Of a stretch of 64,000 nucleotides of DNA, positions 36,704 to 45,049 are shown piece after piece. The position numbers and the translations under genes were made by a program. Positions within the stretch are counted from its first letter, which is position 1. Each line of letters opens with the position of its first letter. Below the pieces are notes generated by a model that searched no databases, was not told where the DNA came from, and saw only the letters and a list, made by a program, of their open reading frames with translations. The stretch is from Pseudomonadota bacterium (lineage in GTDB: Bacteria > Pseudomonadota > Gammaproteobacteria > Pseudomonadales > Pseudohongiellaceae), in assembly GCA_027621405.1 (NCBI GenBank), contig JAQCBT010000007.1:1-64000 (forward strand), in the 5' to 3' direction.

Positions 36704-38371
36704 ATGTCTCAGTTCGTCTACACAATGAATCGCGTCGGCAAGATCGTTCCACCTAAACGCGAGATCCTCAAGGATATCTCCCTCTCATTCTTCCCGGGAG
36801 CTAAGATTGGTGTGCTGGGACTCAACGGCGCAGGTAAGTCCACCCTGCTCCGCATCATGGCCGGACTGGATACAGATATAAATGGCGAAGCCCGAGCCCA
36901 GCCAGGCATCAACATCGGCTACCTGCCACAGGAGCCCGAACTGGACGAAGAGAAGGACGTGCGCGGTAACGTGGAGCAGGGAATCAAGGAAGTCATCTCC
37001 CTGGTTGAAGAGTTCAATGCCATCAGCGACAAGTTCGCCGAGCCCATGAGCGACGACGAGATGAATGCACTGCTGGAGAAGCAGGGCGAGTTGCAGAACA
37101 AGATTGACGCCGTGGATGGCTGGCAAATCGAACGCACTCTGGAGATCGCCGCCGATGCCCTGCGCCTCCCGCCCTGGGACGCCAAGGTGGCCAAGCTGTC
37201 CGGTGGTGAGAAGCGCCGGGTCGCTCTCTGCCGACTGCTGTTATCCAAGCCCGACATGTTGCTGCTGGACGAACCCACCAACCACCTGGATGCCGAGAGT
37301 GTCGCCTGGCTGGAGCGCTTCCTGCAGGAGTATCCCGGTACCGTGGTAGCCATTACCCACGACCGCTACTTCCTCGACAACGCGGCGGGCTGGATTCTCG
37401 AACTGGATCGCGGCCACGGCATCCCCTATGAGGGTAACTACAGCGCATGGCTGGAGGCCAAGGAGAAGCGACTGGAAATCGAAGAGAAGCAGGAAGCGGC
37501 GCGGGAGCGCACCATAAAGTCCGAGCTGGAATGGGTACGATCCAATCCCAAGGGCCGCCAGTCCAAGAGCAAGGCTCGTATCGCCCGCTTCGAGGAATTG
37601 AATTCAAGAGACTTCCAGCAGCGCAACGAAACCCAGGAGCTGTATATCCCGCCCGGTGAACGACTGGGCGACAAGGTCATCGAGGTGAATCACCTGAGCA
37701 AGGGCTTCGATGGTCGGGTACTGATCGATGACCTGAGTTTCTCGGTACCCAAGGGCAGTATCGTGGGTATCGTTGGCGGCAACGGCGCGGGCAAGACCAC
37801 CTTCCTGCGCATGCTGGTGGGCAGCGAACAACCGGATAGCGGTTCTATCGAGCTGGGTGAGACCGTTAATCTCGCCTATGTGGACCAGAGTCGTGATGCC
37901 CTGAATGGCGATCACACGGTCTGGGAAGAGATCTCCGATGGCCAGGACATCATCCAGATCGGCAAGTACGAGACCCAGTCCCGTGCCTACGCCAGCCGCT
38001 TCAACTTCCGCGGCAGCGACCAGCAGAAGTTTGTTAAAGACCTCTCCGGCGGTGAGCGCAACCGACTACATATGGCCAAGCTGCTGAAGAAAGGCGGCAA
38101 CGTACTGCTACTGGACGAACCGACCAACGACCTGGACGTGGAAACACTGCGGGCGCTGGAAGAAGCCCTGCTGGCCTTCCCCGGCTGTGCCATCGTGGTA
38201 TCGCATGATCGCTGGTTCCTGGATCGCATCTGCACCCACATCCTGGCGTTTGAAGGCAACAGCCAGGTAGTGTGGCACGAGGGGAACTATTCAGACTACG
38301 AGGCCGAACACAGGAAGCGAGTAGGCGATTCCCAACCCACTCGAATCAAGTACAGAAAACTGGATGGTTAA
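36704..38371 (+). CDS. ettA: Energy-dependent translational throttle protein EttA
   Basis: An ABC-F protein of 555 residues. The ATG at 36704 ([22 protein letters not shown]) is the conserved EttA start; the frame is open upstream without support. Walker A motifs are GLNGAGKST and GGNGAGKTT; signatures are [14 protein letters not shown] and [14 protein letters not shown]; the linker has the long helical arm. It binds the ribosomal E site and gates the first elongation step according to ATP level. It has no membrane domain. Confidence 0.95.
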   Translation: MSQFVYTMNRVGKIVPPKREILKDISLSFFPGAKIGVLGLNGAGKSTLLRIMAGLDTDINGEARAQPGINIGYLPQEPELDEEKDVRGNVEQGIKEVISLVEEFNAISDKFAEPMSDDEMNALLEKQGELQNKIDAVDGWQIERTLEIAADALRLPPWDAKVAKLSGGEKRRVALCRLLLSKPDMLLLDEPTNHLDAESVAWLERFLQEYPGTVVAITHDRYFLDNAAGWILELDRGHGIPYEGNYSAWLEAKEKRLEIEEKQEAARERTIKSELEWVRSNPKGRQSKSKARIARFEELNSRDFQQRNETQELYIPPGERLGDKVIEVNHLSKGFDGRVLIDDLSFSVPKGSIVGIVGGNGAGKTTFLRMLVGSEQPDSGSIELGETVNLAYVDQSRDALNGDHTVWEEISDGQDIIQIGKYETQSRAYASRFNFRGSDQQKFVKDLSGGERNRLHMAKLLKKGGNVLLLDEPTNDLDVETLRALEEALLAFPGCAIVVSHDRWFLDRICTHILAFEGNSQVVWHEGNYSDYEAEHRKRVGDSQPTRIKYRKLDG

Positions 38372-38386
38372 TACTGAGTACTGCCG

Positions 38387-39127
38387 CTAGAGCTTGAGTT
38401 CTGCTCTAAGCCTGGCGATGCGCTCCTTCTGCTCTTCCCTGCTTAAGCTGCGCTCGACCTTCTCGGTCAGCGCAGGCGGCGCTTCGATGTGTAACTCCTT
38501 TCCCTCCACCACCTGTTGGCAGAGCAGCCCGTAGTGGTAATTGAACACCGGGAACGCCTTGCTCTCCGGCTCGTTCGCCAGCATGAACCAGCCTGTAGCC
38601 TTACCGGCGAAGTACACTGCCTCGTGACTCCAGTTCCAGGCCTGCTTCGGTGAGCTGGCCCGGCAGGCCTCTTCATAGGCCTGGCGCGGTGATGGCAGGC
38701 CATACAGGTCAAATCCCTGCTCACAGGCCTTGAGCATGGCAGCGATGGAGGGCAAGTATTCCTGGGTCTTAACCACCCGCTTGGCTGCCTGCACGATGTG
38801 TCTGGGGGAATAATTTTCGAGGCTGCTTAACCAGTACTTCTTGGCAATGACCAGGCTCTCGGCATCGGAAAACGCCTTGTGGAACTGATTGTGATAGGCG
38901 AACTCGAACTCGGCGAACACCTGGTTGATGGCGTCCACCTGGTCCAGGGGCGTTTCCTGCCTGTCGTCAGTTCCAGCCTTACCATAGCGGCCAGCGGGTT
39001 CCACGACTTCGGCCGAGGCTGTTCCACTGGCAGAGTGACTACTCTGCCCAACTGCGGTCAGCGATGCGCTGGAACCTTTCTTTAATTCTTTGCTGGCTTG
39101 TTCCACCAGCGGCTTGATCTTCTGCAT
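38387..39127 (-). CDS. Lambda P-like replication protein, putative helicase loader
   Basis: A 246-residue protein resembling the phage lambda replication protein P family: DQVDAINQVFAEFEFAYHNQFHKAF, VIAKKYWLSSLENYSPRHIVQAAKRVVKTQEYLPSIAAML and LYGLPSPRQAYEEACRAS. P-type proteins bind and deliver the DnaB helicase. The N-terminal 45 residues are low-complexity and overlap the 3' end of the upstream gene by 89 nt in another frame, so a later start is possible. A coiled-coil tail ends EEQKERIARLRAELKL. It converges on ettA with 15 nt between stops. The family call is by eye and should be tested. Confidence 0.65.
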   Translation of the reverse strand: MQKIKPLVEQASKELKKGSSASLTAVGQSSHSASGTASAEVVEPAGRYGKAGTDDRQETPLDQVDAINQVFAEFEFAYHNQFHKAFSDAESLVIAKKYWLSSLENYSPRHIVQAAKRVVKTQEYLPSIAAMLKACEQGFDLYGLPSPRQAYEEACRASSPKQAWNWSHEAVYFAGKATGWFMLANEPESKAFPVFNYHYGLLCQQVVEGKELHIEAPPALTEKVERSLSREEQKERIARLRAELKL

Positions 39128-40187
39128 TGATACTTCGACCGGTTTCCAGGGATTTAAGGCGGCGCGCCCAGTCCTGCTTGATAAACTGCAGGAACACAGT
39201 ATTCCATGAGGCCTTTGCCTGTTGGCTGTCTCGCCAGTACATCACAAATTCGGGTATTTTGCTGCGGGCATAGTTCTCATCGATCTCAGCCAGCTGCAGG
39301 ATTTCGTAGCAATCCATGCTGGGCTGCCAATCGGCGGCGATGGGTCGGGGCGTGTCATCATGCCCGAATGACGCCTTGAACTTGGCCCATTGCCGACGAA
39401 TGTGCTCAATAAACTTCGTATTCCAGGCGCCGTGCACCACACCCCGCTCGCGCCAGTACAGCACAAATTCGGGCACCGCGTCCTCGATAAAATCACGGTT
39501 GATGTCGGCCTTCTCCAATATGTCCAGAGCATCCTGGCTGGGACGCCAGTCCGGTGACATGGTGCTGGCCAGTTCGAATGCACCCTGCCGGGTCTGTTCC
39601 TGGCGCCATTCTTTCAGCACATGCTTGTAGAAGGCATTGCCCCAGGAGAAACGGGCCTGCCCCCGGTCCCGCCAGTAGCTGACAAACTCCGGTACCAGGG
39701 AATGAATGAAGTCATCGGGAATCGCGTGTTGTTTGCAGAGCCGAATCCAGTTGTCGTCCGGTTTCCAGTCTGGAGGAATCTGTCCGGCATTGGACTGGGT
39801 CTGGCGACGACCCGGGGCAGGACTGTTGTTGCTGCTGCCCGGCCTGGCCCGGTGACGGGTCTGGTCGATCGCCAGGTACTGCTTGCCGTCGTGGGCAGTC
39901 TTGAACTGGAGGATTCCCAGGGATTGCAGGCTGCTGCGCACGCGGTCTATGTCCGCTGGCCTCCAGAATGGAAACTGCTCCGCCAACTCAGCGGGCTCCA
40001 CCTCAAGCCAGCGCAGATCTGCACCTGGCTTGATCTGTCCCCGGTGCCTGATCAGCTCCGAGATCACCTGCAACATCACGGTCTCTTCGAGGCCAATGGT
40101 GGCTGCGAGAGTTGGCGAGATAACGATTGGATGTTCTGGCAACACTGTGGAGTAAGCGTCTTGCAGTAGTGACTGGGATCGAAACAT
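39039..40187 (-). CDS. Primosomal DnaT-like protein with three tandem DnaT domains
   Basis: A 382-residue protein. Residues 1-110 look like a winged-helix replication-initiator domain (ISPTLAATIGLEETVMLQVISELI, VRSSLQSLGILQFK). Three repeats of about 62 residues follow at 139-200, 211-272 and 284-345, each with DWxP, a PEFVxYWR core and a terminal W. This pattern matches the DnaT C-terminal domain, which in E. coli DnaT occurs once and binds ssDNA and the helicase loader. A low-complexity linker (111-138) separates the parts. It overlaps the P-like gene, so both probably act together in DnaB loading. Confidence 0.75.
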   Translation of the reverse strand: MFRSQSLLQDAYSTVLPEHPIVISPTLAATIGLEETVMLQVISELIRHRGQIKPGADLRWLEVEPAELAEQFPFWRPADIDRVRSSLQSLGILQFKTAHDGKQYLAIDQTRHRARPGSSNNSPAPGRRQTQSNAGQIPPDWKPDDNWIRLCKQHAIPDDFIHSLVPEFVSYWRDRGQARFSWGNAFYKHVLKEWRQEQTRQGAFELASTMSPDWRPSQDALDILEKADINRDFIEDAVPEFVLYWRERGVVHGAWNTKFIEHIRRQWAKFKASFGHDDTPRPIAADWQPSMDCYEILQLAEIDENYARSKIPEFVMYWRDSQQAKASWNTVFLQFIKQDWARRLKSLETGRSINAEDQAAGGTSQQRIKERFQRIADRSWAE

Positions 40188-40310
40188 CGTAACACAGGAG
40201 CCGTTGCCAACTCATTGACTGAACGCCGCAATGAGGCATTAATTTGCTGAGTCGATGAGCACCGCTTAAGATGACGCCTGCTACAACCTCCTACACAAAC
40301 CAGTCACAGG

Positions 40311-41207
40311 ATGTACACCGTGTATCCACAAGTGGAATCCTTGCTTGTATCTGACTCCTTGCCTCCAAGCTATGCCGAGGACGCCAGCGAGTGGTTTCTT
40401 CCCCTCGCCGATGAAATGTTGCAAAGGATACAATCCAACAGCGGGCAGACTACTCTGCTGGGTATCAGCGGAGCACAGGGCACGGGCAAATCTACACTGG
40501 CCAAACTGCTCACCCTGATTGTCGAGAGCAGAGGGTATCGGGTAGCGAATCTCTCACTCGATGATTTCTATCTTGGGAAAGCGGAAAGAGTGGAACTGGC
40601 CCGAACCCATCATCCGTTATTTCGCACCCGCGGTGTACCCGGCACCCATGACACGGCACTGCTCTCGTCCACCATCAGTCAACTGCGCGCAGCGGACAAC
40701 ACAAGTTCCGTTCGCATTCCGCGCTTCGACAAGGCAAGCGACGATCGCCTGCCTGAATCCAGTTTCGACAATATCAAGGGTCCAGTGGACCTGGTGATTC
40801 TGGAGGGCTGGTTTGTCGGGGCCTCTGCGCAATTGGAGGGGGAACTGTCACTCGATATGAATGCCCTGGAACGGGAAGCAGACAGGGAAGGTCGCTGGCG
40901 AACAGCCGTGAACGATTCCCTCGCCACAGAATACCAGCCGATATTTGCCGAGATGGACCTGCTGGTGATGTTGCGTGCGCCTTCGTTCGAGCAAGTCTAT
41001 GAATGGCGAGGACTGCAGGAGCGCAAATTGGCCGCGCGCCGGGGGGCGGGCAGCGCGGTGATGAACGAGGCCGAACTACAAAGATTCATTCAGCACTATG
41101 AGCGCTTGACCCGCCACTGCCTGGCCAAATTGCCCGACAGCGCAGACATCGTGTTTCAACTGGATGCCGGGCATCGGGTAGTATCCAGGTCGGACAAGGC
41201 AGGGTAA
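40311..41207 (+). CDS. P-loop kinase, D-glycerate 3-kinase-like
   Basis: A 298-residue P-loop kinase with Walker A GISGAQGTGKST, the DDFYL segment (LSLDDFYLGKAERVELA), the RGVPGTHD loop and ILEGWFVG as the Walker-B region. This combination fits the glycerate kinase/uridine kinase-like group that includes plant D-glycerate 3-kinase and bacterial homologues. The product would be 3-phosphoglycerate if correct; pantothenate- or uridine-type substrates are alternatives. The start could also be a few codons later (GTG/TTG). It converges directly on the permease gene. Confidence 0.7.
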   Translation: MYTVYPQVESLLVSDSLPPSYAEDASEWFLPLADEMLQRIQSNSGQTTLLGISGAQGTGKSTLAKLLTLIVESRGYRVANLSLDDFYLGKAERVELARTHHPLFRTRGVPGTHDTALLSSTISQLRAADNTSSVRIPRFDKASDDRLPESSFDNIKGPVDLVILEGWFVGASAQLEGELSLDMNALEREADREGRWRTAVNDSLATEYQPIFAEMDLLVMLRAPSFEQVYEWRGLQERKLAARRGAGSAVMNEAELQRFIQHYERLTRHCLAKLPDSADIVFQLDAGHRVVSRSDKAG

Positions 41208-42293
41208 CTATCCCTGCTCTACCGGCGTACCAAGCGCCGTCTTGTCGCCATCCCTGCCAGCCACCCACTTCCGCCACAGCGGCGCAATCCATACTCGCAA
41301 CACCAGGGCCACCAGCATCATAGCCGCGAGCTGACGCCACAGGGGAACACTGGTGCCATGTTCCGCCATGGAGAGCTGCAGGGGCCAGCCATTGAGCGCA
41401 TAGAGTTGATTCAGTACCAGACCGCAGGCGATAGCTGTGCCGATGACACCGATCAGGTAGGCGATCAGTGATCGCATTCCCAACTGCTCCCTGATCACAC
41501 CCATGGTGGCGATGTTGGTGGCAGGGCCGGTCAGCATGAATACAAGGGCGGCTCCGGGAGAGACGCCCGCAAACAGCAGGCTGGCTGCGACAGGTGTTGA
41601 TGCGGTGGCGCAGATGTACATGGGCAGACCCACCACCACCATGACCAGCATCGCCATCACACCGTCACCCCACTGCAGGAAGAAGGACTGCGGCACAACT
41701 GCTGTGACAATGGCTGCGGCTACAAGACCAATGGTAAGCCACTTCGCGGTATCGGATATCATGCGTCCATAACCGTACTTCACCGCATCGATGAATCGTT
41801 GGGTAAGCGGCGGTGCGGCTACCACTTCCTGCTTCTTCTGGCCGCCGCAGCAATTGCCACAACTCGACGCTGCCTGCTGTACGGGCTCTTCTCTTGTGTC
41901 CAGCACATTAACCAGGCTGCCCGCGATGATCGCGCTGACGAGCGCACCTATGGGCCGCGCGATGGCGAAAATCGGTCCCAGCATCGCGTAGGAGAAGGAA
42001 ATGGAATCTACTCCCGTTTCCGGAGTAGCTACTAAAAAAGAAGACGTGGCACCTTTAGAAGCCCCCGCCTTGCGGATAGCCAGGGCAGTGGGAATGACAC
42101 CACAGGAACACAGGGGCAATGGAGCACCGATGAAGGCACCCTTGACGATGGCAGCGAATCCCCTACCTGAAAGCTGCTTCTCCACCCAGCTACCTGGAAT
42201 CACCTGCTTGATGATCCCGGCCAACAGGTAGCCTAGTAGTAACCAGGGTGCACTCTCTATGACCAGATCCCAGAATATGCTCAGTAATTCCAT
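41208..42293 (-). CDS. Cu/Zn efflux-type permease, SO_0444/YraQ family
   Basis: A 361-residue membrane protein with about eight to ten helices. GSWVEKQLSGRGFAAIVKGAFIGAPLPLCSCGVIPTALAIRKAGASKGATSSFLVATPETGVDS is the family hallmark, including PLCSCG. A cytoplasmic loop holds SSCGNCCGG, a likely metal-binding cluster, as in members annotated as Cu/Zn efflux. The start codon at 42293 overlaps the MerR stop codon by one base (TAATG), so it is translated with the regulator. Zinc or a similar divalent ion is the inferred substrate. Confidence 0.75.
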   Translation of the reverse strand: MELLSIFWDLVIESAPWLLLGYLLAGIIKQVIPGSWVEKQLSGRGFAAIVKGAFIGAPLPLCSCGVIPTALAIRKAGASKGATSSFLVATPETGVDSISFSYAMLGPIFAIARPIGALVSAIIAGSLVNVLDTREEPVQQAASSCGNCCGGQKKQEVVAAPPLTQRFIDAVKYGYGRMISDTAKWLTIGLVAAAIVTAVVPQSFFLQWGDGVMAMLVMVVVGLPMYICATASTPVAASLLFAGVSPGAALVFMLTGPATNIATMGVIREQLGMRSLIAYLIGVIGTAIACGLVLNQLYALNGWPLQLSMAEHGTSVPLWRQLAAMMLVALVLRVWIAPLWRKWVAGRDGDKTALGTPVEQG

Positions 42294-42775
42294 TACGATA
42301 CTCTCCATTCTTGCCATTCTTGACTTTCTTGCCTGTCTTGCGTCTCGTTACCGGCAGTCTCTTCCACCGCCACGTCACCGGCATCCAGCGCCTCGATGAT
42401 CGAACAATGAGTGGCGCTTTCGGGGCCACCGCAGCAACTCTCCAACAGTCGTTCGAGGGTCCGCTGCATGGACTGTAACTCGGCAAGCTTGTCGTTCACC
42501 TCATCCAGCTTGTGGCGGGTGATATCGGTCACCTCCTGGCAACTGTGGCTCTGCTTGTCGAGGCGTATGGACAGTAGCTGACCGATGTCTTCCAGGGAGA
42601 AGCCCATGTTGCGTGCCGTTTTTACGAACTCGGCACGGCGCACATCGGCGGCATTGTAGTAGCGATAACCCGCCGCGCTGCGTTCGCTGGCGCTGATCAG
42701 GCCATGCTTCTCGTAGAAGCGGATGGTATGGGAGGTCAACCCGGTCCGGGCCGCCAACTCGCTGATTTTCATCAT
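42293..42775 (-). CDS. MerR family metal-responsive regulator, ZntR-like
   Basis: A 160-residue MerR protein. The helix-turn-helix is KISELAARTGLTSHTIRFYEKHGLISASERSAAGYRYY, a dimerisation helix follows, and the metal loop ESCCGGPESATHCSIIEAL resembles the ZntR Cys-Cys-His-Cys site. The C-terminal tail (ETQDRQESQEWQEWRVS) is low-complexity. It should activate its own promoter when bound to Zn(II) or a related ion and thereby express the coupled permease. Confidence 0.85.
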   Translation of the reverse strand: MMKISELAARTGLTSHTIRFYEKHGLISASERSAAGYRYYNAADVRRAEFVKTARNMGFSLEDIGQLLSIRLDKQSHSCQEVTDITRHKLDEVNDKLAELQSMQRTLERLLESCCGGPESATHCSIIEALDAGDVAVEETAGNETQDRQESQEWQEWRVS

Positions 42776-42886
42776 GGCTATTTACCTGCTACTTCTAGAT
42801 AGTCCTGCAATTGCCTGGCAACTGCCGCTGCCAGTTACTGATGAATCACTGCCCGGCAAGGGCGGGAATCATCAAATCTCGCAATG

Positions 42887-42917
42887 AGTATAAGCTTAGA
42901 GTTAACTCTAAGGTCAA
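42887..42917 (-). promoter_or_regulatory. MerR-type promoter and operator
   Basis: On the minus strand TTGACC (-35, 42912-42917) and TATACT (-10, 42887-42892) are separated by 19 nt, the over-long spacer used by MerR activators. The spacer carries the perfect 18-nt palindrome CTTAGAGTTAACTCTAAG (42895-42912). It lies 112 nt upstream of the regulator start and drives regulator plus permease. Confidence 0.88.
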
Positions 42918-42940
42918 TAGCCTGGGCTTTTCAAGCCCGC

Positions 42941-43609
42941 TTAGGCCGTCAGGGTACGGCCTATCCAGTCGCCGATGTCCCGAATCTGTTCCGGGCATAC
43001 GGCATGTTCCATGGGGTAGCTGATGTACTCGGGGTTGAAACCCAGGTTTTGCAGGGTTGCCACGCTCTTGCGCCCCAGGACTTCGGGGACCACCGGGTCG
43101 TAGGTCCCGTGGCAGATGAGTATGGGCAGGGTATTCTGCACCGGGTTGATCTCGATGCTGTCCGCCGTGGCGAAGTAGGTGGACAAGGCCATGATGCCGG
43201 CCAGGGTGGAGCCATAACTGAGCCCGGCCTCAAACGTAACTGCCCCGCCCTGGGAGAAGCCGGCGATAATGATGCGGGAGGCTGGCACACCACGCTCGAT
43301 CTCCCGGTCGACGAGGTCGTGCACCCAGGCAGCCGATTGTTTCAGCTGTTCCTCATCCACATGGCGGTCTATATCCAGTTCCTTGATGTCATACCAGGCC
43401 GGCATAACGAAGCCATTGTTGATCGTCACCGGGATCGAGGGCGCATGGGGAAATATGAATCGTACGGCCAATTCATCCGGCAGCCTGAGTTGCGGCACGA
43501 TGGGTGCGAAGTCGTTGCCATCGGCACCCAGTCCATGCAACCAGATGATGGAAGCGTTGATGTCCCTTCCCTGTGGGTATTCGATTTCTACTGCCGGTAA
43601 ATAGTCCAT
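42941..43609 (-). CDS. Alpha/beta hydrolase, carboxylesterase/phospholipase family
   Basis: A 222-residue esterase of the Abhydrolase_2 (acyl-protein thioesterase-like) family. SIIWLHGLGADGNDFAP is the oxyanion region, GFSQGG holds the nucleophile Ser, the Asp is in HGTYDPVVP and the His in PMEHAVCPEQI. It is cytoplasmic with no signal peptide. A small hairpin (GGGCTT/AAGCCC) follows its stop before the MerR promoter; there is no T-run. Confidence 0.85.
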   Translation of the reverse strand: MDYLPAVEIEYPQGRDINASIIWLHGLGADGNDFAPIVPQLRLPDELAVRFIFPHAPSIPVTINNGFVMPAWYDIKELDIDRHVDEEQLKQSAAWVHDLVDREIERGVPASRIIIAGFSQGGAVTFEAGLSYGSTLAGIMALSTYFATADSIEINPVQNTLPILICHGTYDPVVPEVLGRKSVATLQNLGFNPEYISYPMEHAVCPEQIRDIGDWIGRTLTA

Positions 43610-43692
43610 TGGTGTTCCATCATCGTGAGTTGTAAGGCCTAAGGAGCCTCAGGTGACGATACGTTAGCAAAGTTCAGGGAGCTCTGACTAAT

Positions 43693-44511
43693 TTACTGCA
43701 ATAGACGAACTTCGCGCTGAGGGAAAGGGATAGCGATCTGTTCGGACTGCAAGGCATCTAACAGCACCTGATTGCAGGTGAAGCGCAGCTCCTGGAAACG
43801 CTGTGTGGCTACCCAGCAGCGTATCCCTATATTAATCGAGCTATCGCCGAAACTTTCTATACCCACCTGTACGGGTCTTTGTGTGCTGAGCCCATCTACC
43901 CGTGACAGTGCCTCGCTGATGGCCTGCCTGGCCTTGTTGGTATCACTGCGGTACTCGATACCCACCGACAGTTCCAGCACCGTGTCTTCCTGGGAATTAT
44001 GAATGATCTCGCCGATGATGTGCCGGTTGGGAATGGTAATTTTTTCCTCGTCTTCATTGGTGAGCACGGTGTAGGCGAGGGTCACCTCTTTGACCACACC
44101 CCAGATACCCTGCACACGAATGGTGTCCCCCACCACAAAGGGGCGGGTGAGGATGATGCTGAGCCCGGCTCCGTAGTTGGACAACAGACCCTGTATCGCC
44201 AAACCAGCGCCCAAACTTAGAGCACCGATTGCTGCGATGAAAGGTGTAATCTGTATCCCCAGTTTCGGTAATGAGATGACCAGGGCCGAGGTTATGATGG
44301 CAATCTTGGTGAAGCTGCCAAAGAAGCGGCTAAGAGTGATATCGAGCCCGCGCTTCTCAGCAAAGTCGAAGACGAAATTTCCAGTCTTGCGCGCGATGAA
44401 CACACCGATGGACATGATTATAACAGCGCCCAGGATCTGGAAGCTGTAAGTCACCAGGTATGTGGCAATCAAATTGTAGATCTCGGTGACCTGCTCAATC
44501 TCTTGTTCCAT
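43693..44511 (-). CDS. Small-conductance mechanosensitive channel, MscS family
   Basis: The ATG at 44511 has an AAGGGG ribosome binding site and gives 272 residues; the frame upstream is unsupported. Three helices are followed by the pore segment FIAAIGALSLGAGLAIQGLLSNYGAGLSIILTRPFVVGD, with the Gly/Ala packing typical of MscS TM3, then the beta domain (VVKEVTLAYTVLTNEDEEKITIPN). It releases solutes on osmotic downshift. Confidence 0.88.
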   Translation of the reverse strand: MEQEIEQVTEIYNLIATYLVTYSFQILGAVIIMSIGVFIARKTGNFVFDFAEKRGLDITLSRFFGSFTKIAIITSALVISLPKLGIQITPFIAAIGALSLGAGLAIQGLLSNYGAGLSIILTRPFVVGDTIRVQGIWGVVKEVTLAYTVLTNEDEEKITIPNRHIIGEIIHNSQEDTVLELSVGIEYRSDTNKARQAISEALSRVDGLSTQRPVQVGIESFGDSSINIGIRCWVATQRFQELRFTCNQVLLDALQSEQIAIPFPQREVRLLQ

Positions 44512-44624
44512 GTTTTTCCCCTTGTCAGAACTGTATGGACGGCGCCATTCTGCCACGAGTAAGCGAACATACAAGCCAGTAATGGGATTTGCACCGGGAG
44601 CAGCGGCTGAATTACCATGATGCC

Positions 44625-45035
44625 ATGAGCATGAAGTTCACAACACGATTGCTGGTCTTGTTCGCCGTCCTCAGCGCCGGGCCATTTGCGGCTTGGGCGC
44701 AGGAGACTCGGGATTCCCTGCTGGGTTCCTGGGAAGGGGGCCTCACCCTGGGTCGGGATGAAATGAGCCTGGCATTTACCTTTACCGAGCAGCCCGAAGG
44801 CTACGCTGCGGCACTGATCAGTGGCGGCCTGGGTATCTACGGTATGCCGGCCGATTCCGTCTCCCTGGATGGTCGCCGATTGACCATTCGCATCGCGCGC
44901 CTGGACCTGGAATTCACCGGCACTATTCGTTTTGACGAGAGTGGGGAAAAAATTCTGCGAATTGACGGCGACTGGTTCCAGTACAGTGAGATGGTGCCAG
45001 TTGTACTACTCCCGGTAGACAGCCCCAGCTTCTAG
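44625..45035 (+). CDS. Hypothetical exported protein
   Basis: The ATG at 44625 (or 44631) gives about 136 residues with a signal peptide (LLVLFAVLSAGPFAAWAQ). The mature part alternates short beta-strand-like segments (GSWEGGLTLGRDEMSLAFTFTEQ, SVSLDGRRLTIRIARLDLEFTGTIRF), suggesting a small beta-barrel or lipocalin-like fold. No named family is recognised. It converges on the SulP gene with a 14-nt gap. Confidence 0.55.
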   Translation: MSMKFTTRLLVLFAVLSAGPFAAWAQETRDSLLGSWEGGLTLGRDEMSLAFTFTEQPEGYAAALISGGLGIYGMPADSVSLDGRRLTIRIARLDLEFTGTIRFDESGEKILRIDGDWFQYSEMVPVVLLPVDSPSF

Positions 45036-45049
45036 GGCATCTCTGCTCG

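Noticed and set aside
42293-42345. Short CATTCTTG-like repeats at the end of the MerR gene
   Set aside because: They are imperfect, about ten bases each, and explained by the low-complexity QESQEWQEW coding tail.
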